Positions 16,975-25,764 of a stretch of DNA of 64,000 nucleotides are shown in pieces (within the stretch, counting starts at the first letter, position 1; each line of letters begins with the position of its first letter). Source of the stretch: Streptomyces sp. HB132 (GTDB lineage Bacteria; Actinomycetota; Actinomycetes; Streptomycetales; Streptomycetaceae); assembly GCF_016909575.1 (NCBI RefSeq), contig NZ_JAFBGA010000013.1:62001-126000 (forward strand), written 5' to 3'. The notes under the pieces were generated by a model, which did not search any database, was not told where the DNA came from, and saw nothing but the letters and a program-made list of their open reading frames with translations. The position numbers and the translations under genes are program-made.

Positions 16975-18701
16975 CCGCGCGGCCCCCGGGCAAGGGCGGA
17001 CGCACCGGCAAGGGCGGCGCGCCCCGGGACAAGGGGGGGCGCACCCACGGTGGCGGCGTGCGCGGGAACGCGGTGCGGCTCGGCCTGATGGCCGTGCCCG
17101 TCGCGTTCTTCGCGCTGTTCTTCGCCTATCCGGTGGCCGCGATCGTCGGCCGGGGGCTGAAGGCGGACGGCGACTGGCAGTTCGGCCGGATCGGCACGGT
17201 ACTCAGCAGGCCGGACATCCTCGACGTCCTCTGGTTCACCACCTGGCAGGCACTCGCCTCGACCGCGCTCACCCTGCTGATCGCGCTGCCCGGCGCCTAC
17301 GTCTTCGCGCGGTTCGACTTCCCCGGCAAGCAGTTGCTGCGCGCCGTGGTGACCGTGCCGTTCGTCCTGCCCACCGTCGTCGTCGGTACGGCCTTCCTGG
17401 CGCTCCTGGGGCGCGGCGGATTCCTCGACGAGCTCTGGGGAGTACGCCTCGACACCACGGTGTGGGCGATCCTGCTCGCCCACGTCTTCTTCAACTACGC
17501 GCTCGTCGTGCGGACGGTGGGCGGGCTCTGGTCCCAGCTCGACCCACGCCAGGAGGAGGCCGCCCGGGTGCTCGGCGCCGGACGCCTCGCCGCCTGGCGG
17601 CGCGTGACGCTGCCCGCGCTGGCTCCGGCCGTAGCCGCCGCCGCGCTCATGGTCTTCCTCTTCACCTTCACCTCCTTCGGCGTGGTCCAGATCCTCGGTG
17701 GTCCGGCCTACTCGACGCTGGAGGTGGAGATCTACCGGCAGACCGCCCAGCTCCTCGATCTGCCGACGGCCGCCGTACTGACCCTGGTCCAGTTCGTGGC
17801 GGTCGGCGGGATCCTGGCCGTCCACGCCTGGACCGTACGGCGCCGGGAGACGGCCCTGAAGCTCGTCGACCCGGCGCAGACCGCCCGGCCGCCCCGCGGC
17901 GCCGGACAGCGGGCGCTGCTCGGCGGCGTGCTGCTGACGGTGCTGCTGCTCATCCTGCTGCCGCTCGGCGTGCTGGTGGAACGCTCCCTGGACACCGCCG
18001 GCGGCTACGGATTCGGCTTCTACCGCGCGCTGCAGTCCGTCGACGCCAACGGGTCCACGTTCCTGGTGCCGCCACTCGACGCCATCGGGAACTCACTGCG
18101 TTACGCGCTGGTCGCGACCCTCATCGCCCTCGTGATCGGCGGCCTCGCGGCCGCAGCGCTGACACGGCGGGCCGGCAGGCTGGTGCGCGGCTTCGACGCC
18201 CTGCTGATGCTGCCACTCGGAGTGTCGGCGGTCACCGTCGGCTTCGGCTTCCTCATCACCCTCGACGAGCCGCCGCTGGACCTGCGTACGTCCTGGATCC
18301 TCGTGCCGCTCGCCCAGGCACTGGTGGGCGTCCCCTTCGTCGTACGGACCATGCTGCCCGTCCTGCGCGCGGTCGACGAACGGCTGCGGGAGGCCGCCGC
18401 GGTCCTCGGCGCCTCGCCGCTGCGGGCCTGGCGAGAGGTGGACCTCCCGCTCGTGCGGCGGGCGGTGCTGGTGGCCGCCGGTTTCGCCTTCGCCGTGTCG
18501 CTCGGTGAGTTCGGCGCGACCGTGTTCATCGCGCGCCCCGACAACCCCACCCTGCCGGTCGCCGTCGCCAGGCTGCTGGGGCGCTCAGGAGAGCTCAACT
18601 ACGGCCAGGCGATGGCACTCAGCACGATCCTGATGCTCGTCTGCGCGGTGTCGCTGCTCCTGCTCGAACGTATCCGCACCGACCGATCAGGGGAGTTCTG
18701 A
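16938..18701 (+). CDS. thiP: Thiamine ABC transporter permease (fused double permease)
   Basis: Membrane subunit with two homologous permease halves, about 12 transmembrane segments in 587 residues. Each half has an EAA-type loop for ATPase docking (QEEAARVLGAGRLAAWRRV near residue 210 and REAAAVLGASPLRAWREV near 490), as in ThiP. The GTG start at 16938 lies inside thiB; the Gly/Lys/Arg-rich residues before the first membrane segment make a later start, such as the GTG at 17058, equally possible. The ATPase gene follows after two bases. Confidence 0.88.
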   Translation: MGPVVVLARREVTARPPGKGGRTGKGGAPRDKGGRTHGGGVRGNAVRLGLMAVPVAFFALFFAYPVAAIVGRGLKADGDWQFGRIGTVLSRPDILDVLWFTTWQALASTALTLLIALPGAYVFARFDFPGKQLLRAVVTVPFVLPTVVVGTAFLALLGRGGFLDELWGVRLDTTVWAILLAHVFFNYALVVRTVGGLWSQLDPRQEEAARVLGAGRLAAWRRVTLPALAPAVAAAALMVFLFTFTSFGVVQILGGPAYSTLEVEIYRQTAQLLDLPTAAVLTLVQFVAVGGILAVHAWTVRRRETALKLVDPAQTARPPRGAGQRALLGGVLLTVLLLILLPLGVLVERSLDTAGGYGFGFYRALQSVDANGSTFLVPPLDAIGNSLRYALVATLIALVIGGLAAAALTRRAGRLVRGFDALLMLPLGVSAVTVGFGFLITLDEPPLDLRTSWILVPLAQALVGVPFVVRTMLPVLRAVDERLREAAAVLGASPLRAWREVDLPLVRRAVLVAAGFAFAVSLGEFGATVFIARPDNPTLPVAVARLLGRSGELNYGQAMALSTILMLVCAVSLLLLERIRTDRSGEF

Positions 18702-18703
18702 AG

Positions 18704-19729
18704 ATGCTGGCAGTGGAGTCGGCCACGGTCCGGTTCGGGCGGCGGACCGCGCTGGACGCCGTCGACCTGGAGGTCGCGGACCACGAGACCGTCTGTGTGC
18801 TGGGCCCCAGCGGCAGCGGCAAGTCGACGCTCCTGCGGGCCGTGGCCGGGCTGCAGCCCCTGGACGGCGGGCGGGTGTTCCTGGACGGCGCCGACCAGGC
18901 GGCCCTGCCCGTGCACCGGCGGGGACTGGGCCTGATGTTCCAGGACCACCAGCTGTTCCCGCACCGGGACGCCGGCGCCAACGTCGCCTTCGGGCTGAAG
19001 ATGCACGGTGTGCCCCGCGCGGAGCGGGACCGCAGGGCCGGCGAACTCCTGGACCTGGTCGGCCTTCCGGGTGCGGACCGCCGGGCCGTCGCCGCCCTGT
19101 CCGGCGGCGAACAGCAGCGGGTGGCACTGGCCCGGGCCCTCGCGCCGCGCCCGAAGCTGCTGATGCTCGACGAACCGCTGGGCCAGCTGGACCGGAGCCT
19201 GCGCGAACGGCTCGTCGTCGAACTGCGCACCCTCTTCGGCCGGCTGGGCACCACGGTGCTCGCCGTCACCCACGACCAGGGCGAGGCCTTCGCGCTCGCC
19301 GACCGGGTCGTGGTCATGCGCGACGGCCGGATCGCCCAGGCGGGCACCCCCCTGGAGGTGTGGCAGCAACCGGCGTCCTCCTTCGTCGCCCGCTTCCTCG
19401 GCTTCGACAACCTGGTCGACGCAACGGTCACGGGGGCGGCCGCCGACACGGTCTGGGGCAAGGTGCCGGTCCCCGACGACTCTCCCCAGGGCGGATGCGA
19501 GCTGCTCGTGCGCCCGGGCGGCGTGCGGATCGGCGGCCCGAAGGACGGTTTGCGCTGCAGGGTGGGCGCGCGCACTTTCCGCGGTCACCACGTCACCGTC
19601 ACCCTGCACCCCGGCGACGGTCCGGCCCTGGAGGCGGAGTGCGGTCTGCGGGACACCCCTGAGGAGGGGGCCGTCGTGGGTGTGACGTTCGACCCGGCCG
19701 AGACGGTGGTCCTTCCCCCGGCCCGTTAG
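18704..19729 (+). CDS. thiQ: Thiamine ABC transporter ATP-binding protein
   Basis: ATPase subunit of the thiamine importer. Of 341 residues, 1-230 form the ABC domain with Walker A GPSGSGKST, signature LSGGEQQRV, Walker B LLMLDEPLG and the switch TVLAVTHDQ. Residues from about 240 form a TOBE-like domain, so it is longer than the enterobacterial ThiQ (about 230) and closer to the CysA/PotA layout. Substrate assignment comes from the operon and riboswitch. Confidence 0.85.
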   Translation: MLAVESATVRFGRRTALDAVDLEVADHETVCVLGPSGSGKSTLLRAVAGLQPLDGGRVFLDGADQAALPVHRRGLGLMFQDHQLFPHRDAGANVAFGLKMHGVPRAERDRRAGELLDLVGLPGADRRAVAALSGGEQQRVALARALAPRPKLLMLDEPLGQLDRSLRERLVVELRTLFGRLGTTVLAVTHDQGEAFALADRVVVMRDGRIAQAGTPLEVWQQPASSFVARFLGFDNLVDATVTGAAADTVWGKVPVPDDSPQGGCELLVRPGGVRIGGPKDGLRCRVGARTFRGHHVTVTLHPGDGPALEAECGLRDTPEEGAVVGVTFDPAETVVLPPAR

Positions 19730-20035
19730 GCCGTCGGCCGAAGCACGACCGGTGGCGCCCGTACGCGGCCCTCCGGGAGCCCGCACCGTCCGGCGGGCCC
19801 CGCCACGTCGCCCCGGTCCGTGCCCGGTCGTTTCTGATCGCCGGTCGGATCACTCCGCCCCGACCTGCTTCGGCCCGTGCCGCACACGAGGAGAGACGTG
19901 CGCAGGGATCGACCCGGCGGGAAGGGGGCATGCTTCTGCCGCCCGGCTGCGTCGCTCACTGCCGAACAGCGAGGCGACGACCAGCAGTCCGCGCCGTGGC
20001 ACCAGCGACTCCGTACCCGAGGAACGAGGAACCGC
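19730..20035. other. Intergenic region after thiQ
   Basis: This 306-base stretch shows no convincing gene. Short open frames across it have no family features or good ribosome binding sites. No clear hairpin terminator or paired promoter boxes were found. The last 20 bases give an AACGAGGAACCGC site for the DUF1330 gene. Confidence 0.4.
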
Positions 20036-20350
20036 ATGCCCGCTTACGTCATCGTCACCGCCGATGTGCTCGACGAGGAGGCCGCCCTGGCCTATGCGTC
20101 CGTGGCCCAGAAGTCCGTCCTCAGCCACGACGGCAGGTACCTGGTGGCGGGCCCCACGCCCGAGCCCGTCGAAGGCACCTGGGACTCCTCCCGGTTCGTG
20201 GTCATCGAGTTTCCTGACATGGACCGGATCAGGGAGTGGTACGACTCCCCCGAGTACCGGCGGGCCATGGAGATACGGGAGGGCAAGATCCGGGTGGGGA
20301 TGCTGTTCGTCGAGGGCTCGGTGCCCGAGGGCTTCTCCCTCCCGGCTTAG
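20036..20350 (+). CDS. DUF1330 family protein
   Basis: A 104-residue soluble protein of the DUF1330 group, dimeric alpha-beta-barrel (ferredoxin-like) fold. Visible marks are the start MPAYVIVTADVLD, the GRYLVAGPTPEPVEG loop, and FVVIEFPDMDRIREWYDSPE, where the W-Y-x-S-xEY pattern is typical. The function is unknown; relatives are sometimes called YciI-like. The start has a CGAGGAAC site. A hairpin terminator follows 13 bases after the stop. Confidence 0.8.
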   Translation: MPAYVIVTADVLDEEAALAYASVAQKSVLSHDGRYLVAGPTPEPVEGTWDSSRFVVIEFPDMDRIREWYDSPEYRRAMEIREGKIRVGMLFVEGSVPEGFSLPA

Positions 20351-20657
20351 CCGCACTGCCGGCCCGGTGGCCGACGAGGCCACCGGGGAAGGCCCCCGGC
20401 GCACCGGACGCCCGGGGCTGACTCGCCGGTGCGGTACGAGACGGAGACGGGCCGCCCCGTGGACGGCAGGGGGCCTTTCGTGACCGCCGCTCCGCTCCTC
20501 GCGCTCCGCGTGGACGGCCCCGTGCGGTGGTCATGGGGGCGACGGGACGGAGACGTGCCCGTGCCGAACGGGAGCGGAAGCGGTCGCACGACCGGCTGGC
20601 GGCTCTCCCCGGGGCGTGATCCCCTGGACACGGAAACGGCCGGAAGGGGCAGGAACC
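20351..20657. other. Intergenic region before the SRPBCC gene
   Basis: Beyond the hairpin at 20363-20387, this 307-base gap contains a short open frame (20429-20677) of Streptomyces-like codon use but with no recognisable domain and no good ribosome binding site. It runs into the next gene in another frame, so it was not called. No clear promoter was found. Confidence 0.35.
20363..20387. terminator. Hairpin terminator after the DUF1330 gene
   Basis: CCCGGTGGCC at 20363-20372 pairs perfectly with GGCCACCGGG at 20378-20387 around the loop GACGA. It begins 13 bases after the stop codon. Confidence 0.7.
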
Positions 20658-21110
20658 ATGACGCAGTCGGCGCGTGAGGGCATCGACATCACCCGTGTCG
20701 TCGCGGCGCCGCGGGACCGGGTCTTCGAGGCATGGACGGTCCCCGAGGACTTCGCCGCCTGGTACGGGGGCGACGCCGACGTGCCGCTCGACCGGGTGTC
20801 GATGGATGTCACGCCGGGCGGCGAGTGGAGCCTGGTCATCGTGGTGCCCGGCGCGGAGATGCCCTTCCACGGCGTCTACCGGGAGGTGTCCGCCCCCGAG
20901 CGGCTCGTCTTCACGCTGAAGGACCGGAGCGCGCCCGCGGACATCGAGGGCGAGACGGTCACCGTCACCTTCACCGAGATGAGCCGGAAGTCCACCGAGA
21001 TGGTCTTCCGGCAGCGCGGCGGCAACCTCACGCCCGAGCAGTACGCGGCGGCCGAGGACGGCTGGGAGGCGTTCTTCGACGCCCTCGACGCCCGGCTCGC
21101 CGCCCGCTGA
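20658..21110 (+). CDS. SRPBCC (AHSA1-like) domain protein
   Basis: A 150-residue single-domain START-like protein of the AHSA1/Calcineurin B homologous type: DITRVVAAPRDRVFEAWT, then FAAWYGG, GGEWSLVIVVPG, and FTEMSRKSTEMVFRQ. The fold forms a hydrophobic cavity for small ligands; the ligand is unknown. The ATG follows GGAAGGGGCAGGAACC, a strong site, and gives a normal N-terminus. It converges with the LOG gene, whose stop lies 25 bases away. Confidence 0.8.
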   Translation: MTQSAREGIDITRVVAAPRDRVFEAWTVPEDFAAWYGGDADVPLDRVSMDVTPGGEWSLVIVVPGAEMPFHGVYREVSAPERLVFTLKDRSAPADIEGETVTVTFTEMSRKSTEMVFRQRGGNLTPEQYAAAEDGWEAFFDALDARLAAR

Positions 21111-21135
21111 ACCGGCCGGCCCTGAGGTCAGCCCG

Positions 21136-22254
21136 TCAGCCCGTCAGCCGGGCGAGCGCCGGGGCCGCCTCCTCCACCGTGTCGACGAGTGCGATACGGG
21201 ACTCCATCGCCCGGTCCGCCGCGAGTGCCCTGAGCAACGGCCAGGCGGGCAGCTTCTCCGTCCAGTGCGCACGGTTCACCAGCACCATCGGGGTGGGCGC
21301 GGAACGGGACTCGTAGTAGTTCGGCGTCGCGTTGTCGAAGATCTCCTGCACGGTGCCCGCCGCGCCCGGCAGGAAGATCACCCCGGCGGTCGAGCGGGCC
21401 AGCAGCCCGTCCTCGCGCACGGCGTTCGCGAAGTACTTGGCGATGTGGTCCGCGAAGGCGTTCGGAGGCTCGTGACCGTAGAACCAGGTGGGGATCGCGA
21501 CCGAGGACCCACCCTCGGGCCAGCGCTCCCGTACGGCGAAGGCCGCCCCCACCCAGTCGGTGACCGACGGGCTGAACGACGGTGTGGCCGCGAGGAGTTC
21601 GCAGGCCTTCAACAGCATCGCGTCGGAGTGCGGAGCCGCGTACGCGCCGAGGTTGGCCGCCTCCATGGCGCCGGGGCCACCGCCCGTCGCCACGGTCAGA
21701 CCGCTGCGGGCCAGCTCCCTGCCGAGCATCGCCGCCCCGTGGTAGGCCGCGGAGCCGCGGGCCAGCGCGTGGCCGCCCATCACGCCCACCACCCGGGCCC
21801 CGGTGAGGTGTTCGTCCAGGGCGTCGGAGACCGCGTCGTCGTGGAGCGCCCGCAGCATGGACGCGAAGACGTCGCCGTTCGACCTGGTCGCCTGGAACCA
21901 GTCGTACGCCCGCGCGTCGGGCGTCGCCTCGTAACCGCCCTCCGCCAGACCCTCGTACAGGGCGTCGGGTGTGTAGAGCAGCCCGCGGTACGGGTCGAAG
22001 GGAAGCCCGGGGACCGGCGGGAAGACGAAGGCCCCGTCCGCGCGTACCTTCGCCTCGGCGCGGGGCTCCATGCGGCAGCCGAGGAAGACGGCGCCCCGGG
22101 CGCCCGTCGTGAGCAGCGCGTCGCCCCGCTCCCTCAGGTCGAGGGACTGCACACGGTGGCCGGCCAGGGTTCCGGCCGCGACTGCCTGGTCGAATGCGCT
22201 GAGCGTCTCTATCTCGACGCCGGGTGCGTAGGTGTTCTCGTCCGGATTCTCCAC
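21136..22254 (-). CDS. LOG family protein (cytokinin riboside monophosphate phosphoribohydrolase-like)
   Basis: A 372-residue protein. The C-terminal two-thirds is the LOG/lysine-decarboxylase-like Rossmann domain with VVGVMGGHALARGS, ATGGGPGAMEAANLGAY and the active-site strand VIFLPGAAGTVQEIFD, corresponding to the PGGxGTxxE motif but with Ala for the second Gly. The N-terminal 130 residues are an added domain present in actinobacterial versions. LOG enzymes release bases from nucleoside monophosphates; the physiological substrate here is unknown. Confidence 0.78.
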   Translation of the reverse strand: MENPDENTYAPGVEIETLSAFDQAVAAGTLAGHRVQSLDLRERGDALLTTGARGAVFLGCRMEPRAEAKVRADGAFVFPPVPGLPFDPYRGLLYTPDALYEGLAEGGYEATPDARAYDWFQATRSNGDVFASMLRALHDDAVSDALDEHLTGARVVGVMGGHALARGSAAYHGAAMLGRELARSGLTVATGGGPGAMEAANLGAYAAPHSDAMLLKACELLAATPSFSPSVTDWVGAAFAVRERWPEGGSSVAIPTWFYGHEPPNAFADHIAKYFANAVREDGLLARSTAGVIFLPGAAGTVQEIFDNATPNYYESRSAPTPMVLVNRAHWTEKLPAWPLLRALAADRAMESRIALVDTVEEAAPALARLTG

Positions 22255-22288
22255 GCCGCCATGCTACGGACCGCCCCCGCAGCGGATG

Positions 22289-23452
22289 TCACCCCGTCAG
22301 AGGCAGTGCCGCCAGCTCGGCGATCGCCCAGGTCAGCGGGGCGAAGACGGCCAGTAGGACCAGTGCCCGCAGGATGGCGGCGGCGCGCAGCGCGGAGGCC
22401 GGGGCGCCGAGTCGCAGCAGGGTCCCGGCCGTACGGGCACGGGCCTGCTTGGCCTCCAGGGCGGTGGTCAGGAGGGTCGCGGTGGTGCAGCCGAGGACGA
22501 GGACGGCGCCGAGCGCGGTGAGCGGGCCGAACGGGCGGGGGCCGCCGGTGTAGAGCACGGAGGCCGCGATCACCCCGGACAGCACCGCGCAGACGATGCC
22601 CAGCGGGCGGCCGATCCTGGTCGCCTCGTCCATCAGGACCCTGCCCGCCAGCAGGCGTACGGCTCCCGGGCGCACCGCCTGGAGCAGCCGTCCGCACAGA
22701 TGGGTGAGGCCGGGGCCCGCCATGGCCAGGCCGATCGCGGTGAGGGTCCAGCCGGCGAGGACGGCGGCTGGGGTGGAGTCCAGTCGGCCGGGCAGCGGGA
22801 AGGGGTTGCCCGCCGAGCCGCGGCTCGCGTACGCCTCGACCGCGAGGCCGGCCGCGGTGAGGGCGACTCCCCAGGGCAGCCCCTTCGGCGTGGGCGCGGG
22901 GGCGAGGTCCTCCTCGGCTTCCTGGGCGTCGGACGGTGCGACCGGCCTGGAGCGGAGCGCGAGCCCGCCGGCCGCCGACGCGGCCAGCGGCACCAGCGCC
23001 AGCAGCGTCAGTGCGGCGGCGAGCGGCAGGGGAGTGCCGGCGCCGAGGAACTCGGCGGCGCCGCCGTCGAACGGAAGGCCTGTCAGATCGCCGCGCAGGT
23101 GGAGGAAGACGAGCAGCGCCACCATCGACCCCAGGGTGGTGGACACCGCCGTCGAGATCGCCGCCAGCAAGGAGAGGCGCGCCGGTCCGAGACCGGCTGC
23201 GAACAGCCCGGGCCGTGGGCGGGTGCTCGGATCCGTACGGGCGACCGCCACCGCGAACTGGACGGTCGCGGCGAGCGGGACGGCGCACCACAGCAGCCGG
23301 AGTACGGAACTCGACGCGTGCGCCGGGTGCCCGGAGGCGTATCCCAGGGTGCACAGGAGCAGGAAGCCCACCCCGGCCGACGCGGCGGCGAGGAGCAGAC
23401 GCCGCATCAGGACGAGTGGGTGCGAGCCGCGGGTCAGACGGAGAGCGAGCAC
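22289..23452 (-). CDS. ABC transporter permease (FtsX-like)
   Basis: A 387-residue integral membrane protein with about eight to ten hydrophobic segments, encoded after the ABC ATPase gene and overlapping its end by 19 bases. The GTG start at 23452 (VLALRLTRGSHPLVLM) is chosen because the preceding amphipathic segment is needed before the first membrane helix; an ATG at 23407 is the alternative. It is probably an exporter or lipid-type transporter with the ATPase. The substrate is unknown. Confidence 0.75.
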   Translation of the reverse strand: MLALRLTRGSHPLVLMRRLLLAAASAGVGFLLLCTLGYASGHPAHASSSVLRLLWCAVPLAATVQFAVAVARTDPSTRPRPGLFAAGLGPARLSLLAAISTAVSTTLGSMVALLVFLHLRGDLTGLPFDGGAAEFLGAGTPLPLAAALTLLALVPLAASAAGGLALRSRPVAPSDAQEAEEDLAPAPTPKGLPWGVALTAAGLAVEAYASRGSAGNPFPLPGRLDSTPAAVLAGWTLTAIGLAMAGPGLTHLCGRLLQAVRPGAVRLLAGRVLMDEATRIGRPLGIVCAVLSGVIAASVLYTGGPRPFGPLTALGAVLVLGCTTATLLTTALEAKQARARTAGTLLRLGAPASALRAAAILRALVLLAVFAPLTWAIAELAALPLTG

Positions 23453-24168
23453 GCCGAGCGGCCTTCCGTATCGGACGCGGCGGGCAGGGAGACGTTGGTG
23501 ACCCGGCGGCCGTCCAGCATGCCGACCACACGGTCGGCGAGCGCGGCGACATCGGCGTCGTGGGTCGCGAGCACGACGGTGATCCCGTGGGACCGCGCCG
23601 CCGTGGTGAGTGTGCGGAGGAGTTGTGTGCGCTCGGCGTGGTGCAGGCTCGCCGTCGGCTCGTCCGCGAAGATCACGGACGGTGAGGCGGTGAGCGCGCG
23701 GGCCACGGAGATCCGCTGGCGCTGGGACTGGAGCAGCGTGTGGGGCCGTTTCCTGGCGAGCGGGCCGATGTCCAGGCGCTCCAGCCACTCGGTGGCGGCC
23801 TTCTTGGCGGCCCGGTGCGAGACACCCCGGAGCAGCAGCGGCAGGGCCGCGTTCTCCCAGGTGCTGAGCTCGGGGACGAGCTGCGGTTCTGCCGCGATCC
23901 AGCCGAATCTGTCCCGGCGGAGCTGCTCGCGCAGCCGGGGGCCCATGGTGTGCACGGGCACGCTGTTGAACCAGACCTCGCCCTGCTGGGGCACCAGCTG
24001 GCCGGACAGGCAGTTGAGCAGAGTCGTCTTGCCGCACCCGCGGCGCCCGGTGACGGCGAGCACCTCGCCGTCGCGGACACCGAGCGAGACGCCGCTGAGC
24101 CCCGGCGATCCGTTGTGGGAGTGGTGCAGGGAACGTGCCCAGATCACGTCGTTGTCGGGCGGGGCCAT
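23434..24168 (-). CDS. ABC transporter ATP-binding protein
   Basis: A 244-residue ATPase of the LolD/MacB-type exporter class. Walker A is TGRRGCGKTT, with Arg-Arg in place of the usual Pro-Ser. The signature region reads LLQSQRQRISVARALT, where the normal LSGGQ is replaced by LQSQR. Walker B is VIFADEPTA and the switch His is in VLATHDADV. The ATG at 24168 is favoured over the GTG three codons upstream because of a well-placed GAGG. The altered signature is unusual; with the permease it may act as an asymmetric or weakly hydrolysing transporter. Confidence 0.8.
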   Translation of the reverse strand: MAPPDNDVIWARSLHHSHNGSPGLSGVSLGVRDGEVLAVTGRRGCGKTTLLNCLSGQLVPQQGEVWFNSVPVHTMGPRLREQLRRDRFGWIAAEPQLVPELSTWENAALPLLLRGVSHRAAKKAATEWLERLDIGPLARKRPHTLLQSQRQRISVARALTASPSVIFADEPTASLHHAERTQLLRTLTTAARSHGITVVLATHDADVAALADRVVGMLDGRRVTNVSLPAASDTEGRSACSLSV

Positions 24169-24280
24169 GGCGTACACCTCGGTTCGGATCAGATTTCCCG
24201 TTCCCCCGTACGGGGGAACGAAGGCAAGGCCGATCGGTCACTCGGCACGCTAGGCAGCCGGACCTGGGTGTCGGGACAGC

Positions 24281-24332
24281 ACACGGCCCGGATGCACCCC
24301 TTCTCACTCGAACGGGTGCATCCGGGCCGTGT
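24281..24332 (-). terminator. Long perfect hairpin after the aminotransferase gene
   Basis: A perfect 19-base inverted repeat, ACACGGCCCGGATGCACCC at 24281-24299 and its complement at 24314-24332, with a 14-base loop. It lies about 53 bases past the stop of the leftward aminotransferase gene and isolates it from the ABC genes. Confidence 0.85.
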
Positions 24333-24384
24333 AGACCGTATGAAATGACTTCCGGCGGGGTGGTCCGCGCCGCCGGGGCGTCGG

Positions 24385-25764
24385 TCAGAGCTTCTTCCAT
24401 GCCTCCGTGAGGACACCGCGGAGAATGCCCTCGATCTCGTCGAAGGTCGACTGGTCGGAGATCAGCGGAGGAGCGAGCTGGACGACCGGGTCACCGCGGT
24501 CGTCGGCCCGGCAGTAGAGGCCGTCCTCGTACAGGGCCTTGGAGAGGAAGCCGTAGAGGACGCGCTCGGTCTCCTCGTCGGTGAACGTCTCCTTGGTGGC
24601 CTTGTCCTTCACCAGCTCGATCCCGTAGAAGAAGCCGTTGCCGCGGACGTCGCCGACGATCGGCAGGTCGTGCAGCTTCTGCAGCGTGGTGAGGAAGGCG
24701 TTCTCGTTGTCCAGGACGTGCTGGTTGAGGCCCTCACGCTCGAAGATGTCGAGGTTGGCGAGGGCGACCGCGGCGGAGACCGGGTGCCCGCCGAAGGTGT
24801 ATCCGTGCAGGAAGGTGTTGTCGCCCTCGTAGAACGGCTCGGCCAGCCGGTCGGAGATGATGCAGGCGCCGATGGGGGAGTAGCCCGACGTCATGCCCTT
24901 GGCGCAGGTAATCATGTCCGGTACGTAGCCGAACTTGTCGCAGGCGAACATCGTGCCGAGGCGGCCGAAGGCGCAGATGACCTCGTCGGAGACGAGCAGC
25001 ACGTCGTACCGGTCGCAGATCTCGCGCACCCGCTGGAAGTAACCGGGCGGCGGCGGGAAGCACCCGCCGGCGTTCTGCACGGGCTCGAGGAAGACGGCCG
25101 CGACGGTGTCCGGGCCCTCGAAGAGGATCTCCTGCTCGATCTGGTCGGCGGCCCAGCGGCCGAAGGCCTCCGGGTCGTCACCGAAGAGCGGGGCGCGGTA
25201 GATGTTGGTGTTCGGCACCTTGTGCGCGCCGGGCACCAGAGGCTCGAACGGGGCCTTGAGCGCGGGCAGTCCGGTGATCGACAGAGCGCCCTGGGGGGTG
25301 CCGTGATAGGCGACCGCGCGCGAGATGACCTTGTACTTGGTCGGCTTGCCCTTGAGCTTGAAGTACTGCTTGGCCAGCTTCCACGCGGTCTCGACGGCCT
25401 CGCCGCCTCCGGTGGTGAAGAAGACCTTGTTGAGGTCGCCCGGGGCGTGGTGGGCGAGCCTCTCGGCGAGCTCGACGGCCTTGGGGTGGGCGTAGGACCA
25501 CACGGGGAAGAAGGCCAGCTGCTGCGCCTGCTTGTACGCCGTCTCGGCGAGTTCGTGCCGGCCGTGTCCGGCGTTGACGACGAACAGGCCGGAGAGACCG
25601 TCGAGGTAGCGCTTGCCCTTGTCGTCGTAGATGTGGGTCCCCTCGCCACGCACGATGGTGGGAACGGGCGCGTTCTCGTAGTCCGACATGCGGGTGAAGT
25701 GCATCCACAGGTGGTCGTACGCGGTCCGGCTGAGGTCCTTGCTCACGGCTATCGGGTTCCCCAC
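24385..25764 (-). CDS. Class III aminotransferase, probably polyamine/putrescine type
   Basis: Pyridoxal phosphate enzyme of 459 residues, full length for class III omega-aminotransferases. PLP Lys289 lies in DMITCAKGMTSGYSP; the SDEVICAFGR segment gives the PLP-binding Asp; FFTTGGGEAVETAWK is the phosphate-binding loop. The GTG start (VGNPIAVSKDLS) overlaps the end of the Lrp gene by 16 bases. The neighbouring divergent aminobutyraldehyde dehydrogenase suggests the substrate is putrescine, cadaverine or a related diamine, moving the amino group to pyruvate or 2-oxoglutarate. The exact substrate is inferred. Confidence 0.85.
   Translation of the reverse strand: MGNPIAVSKDLSRTAYDHLWMHFTRMSDYENAPVPTIVRGEGTHIYDDKGKRYLDGLSGLFVVNAGHGRHELAETAYKQAQQLAFFPVWSYAHPKAVELAERLAHHAPGDLNKVFFTTGGGEAVETAWKLAKQYFKLKGKPTKYKVISRAVAYHGTPQGALSITGLPALKAPFEPLVPGAHKVPNTNIYRAPLFGDDPEAFGRWAADQIEQEILFEGPDTVAAVFLEPVQNAGGCFPPPPGYFQRVREICDRYDVLLVSDEVICAFGRLGTMFACDKFGYVPDMITCAKGMTSGYSPIGACIISDRLAEPFYEGDNTFLHGYTFGGHPVSAAVALANLDIFEREGLNQHVLDNENAFLTTLQKLHDLPIVGDVRGNGFFYGIELVKDKATKETFTDEETERVLYGFLSKALYEDGLYCRADDRGDPVVQLAPPLISDQSTFDEIEGILRGVLTEAWKKL

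Noticed and set aside
20429..20677. Short open frame of 82 codons before the SRPBCC gene
   Set aside because: No ribosome binding site or family feature, and it runs into a real gene in another frame.
21111..21135. Repeated CAGCCCGT units between the SRPBCC and LOG genes
   Set aside because: The short run of near-identical units is too small to support a repeat element; it is probably chance in high-GC sequence.
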